Part shown: positions 58,410-64,000 of the stretch, piece after piece
Layout: every line of letters begins with the position of its first letter
How positions within the stretch are numbered: position 1 is the stretch's first letter
Origin: Natrinema marinum
Lineage (GTDB): Archaea; Halobacteriota; Halobacteria; Halobacteriales; Natrialbaceae
NCBI RefSeq assembly: GCF_024296685.1
Contig: NZ_CP100763.1
Location: 62,001 to 126,000, forward strand
Reading direction: 5' to 3'
Length of the DNA: 64,000 bases
The notes under the pieces: model-generated
Told to the model about the DNA's origin: nothing
The model's input: only the letters and a program-made list of their open reading frames with translations
Database searches by the model: none
Program-made: the position numbers and the translations under genes

Positions 58410-59756
58410 ATGGCTAACGAAGGTAACAATACTTGCGAATCGGGTAGAGTTGGTAAGGGGTCGGTCGGTCGACGAACGTTCCTCGGTGCGACCGGTGCTG
58501 GGGCTGTCACGACGGCGTTCGCCGGCTGTCTCGGCGGTGTCAGTAGCGGTGGCGACGACGGCGTGTTCACGATCGGGCACCTTGCTCCCACCGGCATGTC
58601 GATGGGACTTGGATCGGAGCGAAGTGCCGAGATCGCCGTCGACGAGATCGGGAGCGTCCGCGATCAGGAGATCGACCTGATCAACGAGAACACTGAACGA
58701 GACGTCAGTACGACGAGCGAGATCGTCGAACAGTTTATCGCGGAAGACAATGTCGACCTGATCGTCGGGACGTTCTCCAGCGAAGTGACGCAGGGGATCA
58801 CGGACACGATCGCCGACAGCAATGTGCCGTTCATCATCACCGGCTCGGCCGACTCGAGCACGCTGACGGAGACGACAGGCCAGAATTACGAGAAGTACAA
58901 GAACATCTTCCGAACGGGTCCGATCAACTCCGAACTGCAGGCCGAGGGGATGGCCGATTACGCCGAGTTCCTCTCGGACACGCACGGCTGGAACTCCTTC
59001 GCTCACCTCGCCGAAGAGGCCGCCTGGACCAAGCCGTTCCAGGAGTTGCTTCCCGGTTACCTCGAGGATCGCGGTCTCGATGTCGTCTACGACAATACCG
59101 TCAGTCTGAGTACTGACAACTATACGCCCATTCTGGACGACATCGAAGCGGCAGGTGCGGACGCCGTTATCCGGTTCTTCGCGGCCGGGGGCCAGGGGAA
59201 ACTGATCGGCCCGTGGATTCAGAACGAGTATCCCTTCGCCGTCGAGGGAACCCACGTCGCATCGATGTCACCCGAGTTCTGGCAGCAATCCAGCGGTGCG
59301 TGCATCTACGAGACGACGTCCCAGTCCGGTGGTGGCGGCGTGGGCGAACTGACGGGCAAGACGATGGACTTCGTCGAGAAGTACGAGGAAGAGTACACCG
59401 GCGAAGGGCAGGACCCGCCGAGCAAGCCCATGTATATGGGATTCAACACCTACGACGCGATTCACTTCTACAGCAAGGTCGCCGAAGAGGCTGGCACCAT
59501 CAACTACAGCGACAACCTCGACGACATCGTCGAGGCGATGCACTCCGTCGAGTACACCGGTGCCGCCGCCGAAATCTCGCTGTACGGCGAGGACTCGAAG
59601 TATCCGAACGACGCGAAGGAAGCGCGGACCAACGGCAAAATCTCGAACTTCCCGATCACGCAGTGGCAGCCGACCGAAAACGGCGGCAAACAGGAAATCG
59701 TCTACCCACCGGCAAACGCGACCGCCGATCACATGATGCCTCACTGGATGTCATAA
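58410..59756 (+). CDS. livK: branched-chain amino acid ABC transporter, substrate-binding lipoprotein
   Basis: A 448-residue lipoprotein. A twin-arginine signal (GRRTFLGATG, 20-29) and lipobox AGC near 40 are followed by a Gly/Asp linker. The periplasmic binding fold type I starts at 'FTIGHLAPTGMSMGLGSERSAEIAVDEI' (about 53-80) with 'VDLIVGTFSSEVTQGITDTI' near 115. It should capture the ligand outside the cell and deliver it to LivHM. Residues that would fix the ligand cannot be judged, so amides, urea-like compounds or other amino acids remain possible. It is the first gene of a five-gene operon, 3 nt from livH. Confidence 0.93.
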   Translation: MANEGNNTCESGRVGKGSVGRRTFLGATGAGAVTTAFAGCLGGVSSGGDDGVFTIGHLAPTGMSMGLGSERSAEIAVDEIGSVRDQEIDLINENTERDVSTTSEIVEQFIAEDNVDLIVGTFSSEVTQGITDTIADSNVPFIITGSADSSTLTETTGQNYEKYKNIFRTGPINSELQAEGMADYAEFLSDTHGWNSFAHLAEEAAWTKPFQELLPGYLEDRGLDVVYDNTVSLSTDNYTPILDDIEAAGADAVIRFFAAGGQGKLIGPWIQNEYPFAVEGTHVASMSPEFWQQSSGACIYETTSQSGGGGVGELTGKTMDFVEKYEEEYTGEGQDPPSKPMYMGFNTYDAIHFYSKVAEEAGTINYSDNLDDIVEAMHSVEYTGAAAEISLYGEDSKYPNDAKEARTNGKISNFPITQWQPTENGGKQEIVYPPANATADHMMPHWMS

Positions 59757-59759
59757 GAC

Positions 59760-60650
59760 ATGCTCGATCAAATTCTCTCGGTCTTACTCCTCGGTGCGGT
59801 GGTCAGTGCCATCTACGCGCTCGTCGCGATCGGGTTTACGATGATCTTCGGCGTGGGGGGCGTTCTGAACCTCGCTCACGGCGGATTGATCATGGTCGGT
59901 GCGTACGCCTACGTGGTCCTCACGTCGCCGTCTATACTCGGGGGAATCACGATTCCGCCGGTCGCGGGGTTCGCCGGTGCAGTCCTGATCACTGCTCTCG
60001 CCTCGTATCTGTTGTACGCGGGTCTCGTCAAATACATCGAGGACAACATCATCATCACGTTCCTCTCGACCGTGATGGTTGCGCTCCTCTTGACGGAACT
60101 CATCCACCACGAGTTCGGCGCGAGTCCGCAGGGAGCCCCGGCGGTCCTCTCCGGCAGTCTCCATCTGGAAGGGGTCGGTACCCGTATCGGGTACATGTAC
60201 CTCCTCGGATTCGTCCTCTCGTGGATCACGATCGGATTACTATGGTATTACGTCACGCAAACCGACGAAGGTCGATCGATACTCGCAACGTCGATGAGCG
60301 AACGCGGCGCACAGCTGACCGGCGTCGATCTCACGTCCGTGAAATCTCGAACGTGGCTGATCGCCGGCGCGTTCGCCGGGATCGCTGGCGTCATTCTGGG
60401 AACGGTCGAACCGACGACGCCGGCGATGTGGCTCAATCCGCTCGCGAACGCGTTCATCATCGTCGTGATCGGCGGCATCGGCAGCATCAAGGGCTCCGTC
60501 GTCGCTGCCTACCTGATCGGCTATCTCCAGCAGTTCACGATCGAATTCGTCGGTCAGGGCTACGTCGGCATTCCGTCACTGATCGTACTCGTAGCTGTCT
60601 TGCTCCTCCTTCCGGAGGGGCTCTACGGGAGGGAGTTCGCCCATGAGTAG
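59760..60650 (+). CDS. livH: branched-chain amino acid ABC transporter permease LivH
   Basis: A 296-residue membrane protein with about eight helices. 'YALVAIGFTMIFGVGGVLNLAHGGLIMVGAYAYVVL' near 20-55 is the LivH hallmark, and 'GITIPPVAGFAG' and 'MSERGAQLTGVDLTSVKSRTWLIAGAFAGIAGV' (near 180-215) contain the coupling helix that contacts the ATPase. It forms the pore with LivM. The gene starts 3 nt after livK and overlaps livM by 8 nt, so translation is coupled. Confidence 0.95.
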   Translation: MLDQILSVLLLGAVVSAIYALVAIGFTMIFGVGGVLNLAHGGLIMVGAYAYVVLTSPSILGGITIPPVAGFAGAVLITALASYLLYAGLVKYIEDNIIITFLSTVMVALLLTELIHHEFGASPQGAPAVLSGSLHLEGVGTRIGYMYLLGFVLSWITIGLLWYYVTQTDEGRSILATSMSERGAQLTGVDLTSVKSRTWLIAGAFAGIAGVILGTVEPTTPAMWLNPLANAFIIVVIGGIGSIKGSVVAAYLIGYLQQFTIEFVGQGYVGIPSLIVLVAVLLLLPEGLYGREFAHE

Positions 60651-61728
60651 CGAAACCGGACGCTCGAGCGAAGCTGTTCTCGATCGGCTCAGTACCGTCA
60701 CTGGCCCGGTCAACCGGGCGCTACAGCCGCTCGCAAACGCGTACAACCGCCTACTCGGCGGCTACTTCGGCGAAATGAACGGGCTACAGTTCGTGCTGAT
60801 CGTCGGCACGCTCGTTGGCCTGCTAACCGCGCCGTTGTGGGGGAACTACGCCCTCATTCAGTCGATGGTGGCGGCCAGCATCTGGGCTATCCTCGCGATG
60901 GGGTGGGATATCCAGAGCGGCTACACCGGTTACATCAGTTTCGGCCACTCCGTCTTGTCCGGCGGCGCGGCGTACACGACCGCGATGCTGATCCACAACG
61001 TCAATCCGGAGCTGCCGCTGCTGGTGACGATACCCGTGTCAGTGCTCGCCGCGCTGGGTATCGGGCTCCTCATCGCACTGCCGTCGCTCCGGCTGAGCGG
61101 CCCGTACTTCTCGCTGATCACGTTCGTCGCCGTGTTGATCTTCTACCGGATGATGAACCCGTTCAGCGAGTACACGGGCGGTGAAACCGGCCTCTCCGGG
61201 CTCGAGAAGATCTTCGACGTCACCGCTCCCGCCGCGAGTTACTACCTCTTTTTGCTTCCGATGCTCGCGGTCGCGGCGGCGCTGCTGATCGTCGCGCGGT
61301 CGAACATCGGGCTCATCCTCGTGGCGATCCGCGAGAACGAGTCGGCGGTCGAAGCTGCCGGGATCAACGCGACCAAGTTCAAGATCTGGTCGTTCGTCCT
61401 GAGCTCGATCCCGATGGGAATCGGTGGCGTGTTGCTCGCACACCGATTCGGGAACGTCGATCCCGCAACGTTCATCGTTGTCGACAACAGCATCGAGATG
61501 ATCGCGATGGCCGTCGTCGGGGGCATGAGTTCGATACTCGGCCCGCTCGGCGGTGCGTTCCTCATTATCTTGCTGGAGGATGTCGTCTTGCACGCGCTCG
61601 GGCTCGAGGCCGAGCTTCGGTGGGCGATCCTCTGGGCGATCGTTCTGGCGATCCTCGTGTTCGCCCGCGACGGCCTGTTCCGGAAGCTCTGGCACGGGCT
61701 CGAGCGGCTCGGGGGTGATCGCCGATGA
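60643..61728 (+). CDS. livM: branched-chain amino acid ABC transporter permease LivM
   Basis: A 361-residue membrane protein with eight to nine helices after a soluble N-terminal stretch of about 45 residues. 'GWDIQSGYTGYISFGHSVLSGGAAY' near 86-110, and the coupling region 'RSNIGLILVAIRENESAVEAAGINATKFKIWSFVLSSIPMGIGG' near 225-265, are typical of LivM. It partners LivH. It overlaps livG by 4 nt. The long N-terminal stretch is more than in bacterial LivM but common in haloarchaea. Confidence 0.95.
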   Translation: MSSETGRSSEAVLDRLSTVTGPVNRALQPLANAYNRLLGGYFGEMNGLQFVLIVGTLVGLLTAPLWGNYALIQSMVAASIWAILAMGWDIQSGYTGYISFGHSVLSGGAAYTTAMLIHNVNPELPLLVTIPVSVLAALGIGLLIALPSLRLSGPYFSLITFVAVLIFYRMMNPFSEYTGGETGLSGLEKIFDVTAPAASYYLFLLPMLAVAAALLIVARSNIGLILVAIRENESAVEAAGINATKFKIWSFVLSSIPMGIGGVLLAHRFGNVDPATFIVVDNSIEMIAMAVVGGMSSILGPLGGAFLIILLEDVVLHALGLEAELRWAILWAIVLAILVFARDGLFRKLWHGLERLGGDRR

Positions 61729-62453
61729 GCGTCCTCGAGGTCGACGGGCTCACGAAGAAGTTCGGCGGGCTCGTCGCCGTCGACGACTTCTCGTTCGAGG
61801 TCAACGAGGGCGAGATCGTCGGTCTGATCGGCCCGAACGGCTCGGGCAAGTCCACGGTGTTCAATTGCATCATGGGTATCTACGACGTGACCGATGGCTC
61901 GATCCAATTCAACGGCAACGACATCACCGACGATTCGACGCACGAAGTCGTCAACAAGGGCCTCTCGCGGGTCTCTCAGGAGTCGAATCCGATCGACTCG
62001 ATGTCGGTCGCCGGCAACATCAAGCTGTTTACGCTACCGAACAGCATCGTCTCGCTGCGCGGCGGCGCGAGCGAGAAGGAGATCTACGAGTACGCGGCTC
62101 GCATCGACATCGAAGAGCATCTCCACGAGATGCCGGACGAACTGCCCCACGCGGACGTCCGCCGGCTCGAGATCGCCAAGGCGCTGGCGACCGAGCCCGA
62201 GCTGATGCTTCTCGACGAGCCGTTCGCCGGGATGAACCAGGCGGAGATCGGTGAACTGGCCGCCCAGATCGAACGCTTCCGCGAGGCTGGGATGACGATG
62301 GTCGTCGTCGACCACAACATGGGCGGGCTGATGGAGCTCGTCGATCGGGTCGTCGTGCTCAACAACGGCGACTTCCTCGCGGAGGGCACGCCCGACGAAA
62401 TCGCTGCGAACCAGCGGGTCCAGGAAGCATACCTCGCTGGGGAGGGACTCTAA
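61725..62453 (+). CDS. livG: ABC transporter ATP-binding protein LivG with degenerate signature
   Basis: A 242-residue ATPase. Walker A GPNGSGKST is near 37-45, the Q-loop near 87 (VSQESNP), Walker B 'LMLLDEPFAG' near 162-171 and the H-loop 'VVVDHNMG' near 193-200. The ABC signature that should read LSGGQ (LSYGQ in LivG) before RRLEIAKAL instead reads LPHAD. So one of the two ATP sites of the LivFG dimer, the one using LivF's Walker A, would have a degenerate signature. LivF keeps a normal signature. The two genes overlap by 1 nt. The rest of the protein is normal. Confidence 0.94.
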   Translation: MSVLEVDGLTKKFGGLVAVDDFSFEVNEGEIVGLIGPNGSGKSTVFNCIMGIYDVTDGSIQFNGNDITDDSTHEVVNKGLSRVSQESNPIDSMSVAGNIKLFTLPNSIVSLRGGASEKEIYEYAARIDIEEHLHEMPDELPHADVRRLEIAKALATEPELMLLDEPFAGMNQAEIGELAAQIERFREAGMTMVVVDHNMGGLMELVDRVVVLNNGDFLAEGTPDEIAANQRVQEAYLAGEGL

Positions 62454-63172
62454 TGACCGATCCGATACTCGAGGTCGACGACCTCAACGTCTACTACGGC
62501 AAGTCGCACGCGCTGAAAGGTGTCTCGCTGTCGATCGAGGAGGGCGAAATCTACGGCGTGATCGGCCCGAACGGGGCCGGCAAGACGACCATGCTCAACG
62601 CCATCGCCGGCTTCGTCGACTACGAGGGCACCATTCGGTACGACGGGACTGACCTCGCGACCGTGAGTCCACAACAGCGCGTCAGGGATGGCCTGATCTA
62701 CTGCACCGAGGACCGGGACCTGTTCCCGTACTTCTCGGTCCACGAGAACCTGCTGATGGGCGCGCAGTTCCGGAACGATCGGGGCGCGGTCAAAGACGAC
62801 CTCGCGATGGTCTACGATCTCTTCCCGCGGCTGGACGAACGCCGCGAGCAGGAAGCCGAGACCATGAGCGGCGGCGAACAGCAGATGCTCGCCGTCGGTC
62901 GGGCGCTGATGAGCGACCCCGAGGTGTTGATGCTCGACGAACCGACGCTCGGGCTCGCACCAGTGATCATCGAGGACATCGGCGACGCGCTCGAGACGCT
63001 GCAAACCGAGACCGGACTGACGATCCTGCTCGCCGAGCAGAACTCAACGTTCGCGCTGAACCACGCCGAACGGCTCTCGCTGATCGAAACCGGCGAGATC
63101 GAACTGTCCGGTGACCACGGCGAGTTCACCGACAACGAGTACGTCCGCGAGGCGTACGTCGGCGTCCACTGA
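62453..63172 (+). CDS. livF: ABC transporter ATP-binding protein LivF
   Basis: A 239-residue ATPase. Walker A GPNGAGKTT lies near 37-45, the signature 'MSGGEQQMLAVGRAL' near 136-150, Walker B 'LMLDEPTLGLAP' near 157-168 and the H-loop 'LLAEQNSTFALNHAERL'. It is of normal LivF length and all core motifs are intact. It forms the ATPase pair with LivG at the cytoplasmic side of LivHM. It is the last gene of the operon, convergent with the thioesterase gene. Confidence 0.95.
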   Translation: MTDPILEVDDLNVYYGKSHALKGVSLSIEEGEIYGVIGPNGAGKTTMLNAIAGFVDYEGTIRYDGTDLATVSPQQRVRDGLIYCTEDRDLFPYFSVHENLLMGAQFRNDRGAVKDDLAMVYDLFPRLDERREQEAETMSGGEQQMLAVGRALMSDPEVLMLDEPTLGLAPVIIEDIGDALETLQTETGLTILLAEQNSTFALNHAERLSLIETGEIELSGDHGEFTDNEYVREAYVGVH

Positions 63173-63223
63173 GACTCGGTTCCGGGTCCATTTTTCGCGC
63201 CAGCCGAACGGAGAGCGACGGCG

Positions 63224-63700
63224 TTACTCGGCCGACTCGAGGCCGCCTTGAAACGCCGCGACGGCGTCGCGGAAGTCGTCGGGGATTCTGGTCGGCTCTT
63301 CGGTCTCGAGGTCGACGGCGACCTGCGTGACGGTTCCCTCGGCCAGAATTTCGTCGTCGCGCTTTCGTTTCGCCCGGTGCTCGTACTCGAGACTCGCCGT
63401 TCCGATGTCGGCGACCCGGAGTTCGTTGACGATTTCGTCCTCGAATTCGGCCCCAGTGTAATAGTTCAGTTCCGTGTTGACGACGTGGATCTGCCAGCCG
63501 TCCTCGACCATGCGGTCGTACCCGTAGTCGATCGCACGAAAGAAGGCGGAGACGGCCTCGTCCTGGAACGTGAAGTACTCGCCGTAGAAGACGATACCCT
63601 GCTGGTCGGTTTCGGCGAAACGGACGCGGTTCTCGAAGACGGGTTGGAACGCGGGCCCGTCGGATTCTCGGTTCGGATCGTTCGTGTCTCGGTCTCCCAT
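63224..63700 (-). CDS. 4HBT-family acyl-CoA thioesterase
   Basis: A 158-residue hot-dog-fold thioesterase. The typical 'VRFAETDQQGIVFYGEYFTFQDEAVSAFF' lies at 26-54, where Asp32 and the following GIVFYGEY segment form the active-site loop of the 4HBT/YbgC group. 'AVDLETEEPTRIPDDFRDAV' is the usual C-terminal end. It hydrolyses acyl-CoA esters, substrate unknown. The start at 63700 fits the acidic N-terminus; longer starts are Arg/Thr-rich. It is convergent with livF. Confidence 0.9.
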   Translation of the reverse strand: MGDRDTNDPNRESDGPAFQPVFENRVRFAETDQQGIVFYGEYFTFQDEAVSAFFRAIDYGYDRMVEDGWQIHVVNTELNYYTGAEFEDEIVNELRVADIGTASLEYEHRAKRKRDDEILAEGTVTQVAVDLETEEPTRIPDDFRDAVAAFQGGLESAE

Positions 63701-63791
63701 ACCGGCAACGCCGCCGCAAAGAGCAAAACCGTACCGACCACGGCAATCGATCGCAGTCCGTCGATACGAGTCGCCGCGCCGGAACCGTCCG

Positions 63792-64000
63792 TTACAGCCC
63801 CTCCTGCATCGCCTCGAGGTCCTCCATCGCGTGGCCGCAGATGACTCGCGCGTCGTGGCGGCGCTCGAGGTCTTTGACCGTCCGCAGGCTCTCGAGCCAG
63901 TGGCGCTTGCTCCAGAGGAGTTGGCCACCCATCGGAAGCTTCTGTTCGTAGTTCGCACGCGTGTAGGCCTGATCGCCCGCGAGGATCACGGTGCCGGCGT
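63792..64000 (-). CDS. metallo-beta-lactamase-fold hydrolase, C-terminal part
   Basis: The frame enters from the right edge, so only the last 69 residues are visible. They contain 'VILAGDQAYTRANYE', where the Asp of AGD is a likely bridging metal ligand, and 'ARVICGHAMED', whose His is the last metal ligand. This pattern is typical of AttM/AiiA-like lactonases and other MBL hydrolases. Substrate cannot be told from the fragment; the N-terminal HxHxDH is outside the window. It ends in 'MQEGL' and a stop. Confidence 0.75.
   Translation of the reverse strand, partial: AGTVILAGDQAYTRANYEQKLPMGGQLLWSKRHWLESLRTVKDLERRHDARVICGHAMEDLEAMQEGL

Noticed and set aside
1-64000. CRISPR arrays, IS elements, tRNA and rRNA genes
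   Set aside because: I looked for regularly spaced repeats, transposase motifs and cloverleaf elements and saw none that hold up. The only tandem repeats are in the secreted protein gene near 14.4 kb.

Overview
The window looks like the chromosome of a halophilic archaeon of the haloarchaeal class, probably a Natrinema/Haloterrigena-type member of the Natrialbales. This rests on the high GC with strongly GC-biased third codon positions, very acidic and lysine-poor proteins, and twin-arginine lipoproteins with a G-C lipobox. Many genes also have a TATA-like box 25-30 nt before the start codon, so they are probably leaderless. Gene families such as the smc-scpA pair, archaeal PEP synthase, TrmB/ArsR regulators and a Vms1-like hydrolase fit. 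The genus is inference; no rRNA or tRNA gene was found.

Region by region. 1-6.4 kb: the end of an ArsR-type regulator, a PspA coiled-coil protein, small zinc-ribbon proteins, a P-loop kinase and a TrmB regulator. 6.4-11.5 kb: a decayed membrane-protein gene, a response regulator, the dgcN-dgcA pair predicted for D-glutamate catabolism, and a divergent MFS permease. 11.8-20.3 kb: a Vms1/Ankzf1-like hydrolase, a secreted repeat protein beside an ArsR regulator, PEP synthase and a PhzF-family enzyme. 20.5-24.8 kb: three lipoproteins (one a stub of a beta-propeller protein, one a hydrolase without its nucleophile) and thiC. 25-28.8 kb: a TRAP transporter of TAXI type and a phosphoribosyltransferase. 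28.8-29.3 kb: an AT-rich gap holding a membrane-protein remnant. 29.3-34.4 kb: Spo0M-like protein, MATE exporter, MTA phosphorylase, a zinc-ribbon membrane protein and scpA. 34.4-38.4 kb: smc and a coiled-coil protein. 38.6-41.5 kb: a two-gene operon for a 3-hydroxybutyrate-type dehydrogenase and an acyl-CoA synthetase.

41.5-54.5 kb is the most unusual part. A glutamate-dehydrogenase-like protein that has lost all of its recognisable catalytic residues is translationally coupled to a beta-propeller protein. Then come a PadR regulator, a small membrane protein, an orphan heme-copper oxidase subunit I coupled to an MFS-like protein, and a DUF318-type permease with an inserted Cys-rich domain. 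It closes with a four-gene cluster (zinc-ribbon protein, DUF389 protein, membrane protein, Tat-lipoprotein propeller) whose last two genes have paralogues elsewhere in this same window (41.5 kb and 3.2 kb).

54.6-64 kb: 2Fe-2S ferredoxin, gatB, an HtrA-type protease, a complete branched-chain amino-acid type ABC transporter operon (livK-H-M-G-F) whose LivG has a degenerate signature motif, a 4HBT thioesterase and the end of a metallo-beta-lactamase-fold hydrolase.

The best candidates for something undescribed are the catalytically dead GDH paralogue with its propeller partner, the orphan oxidase subunit, and the propeller/four-helix membrane protein pair. None is proven to be a system; all are flagged as inference.
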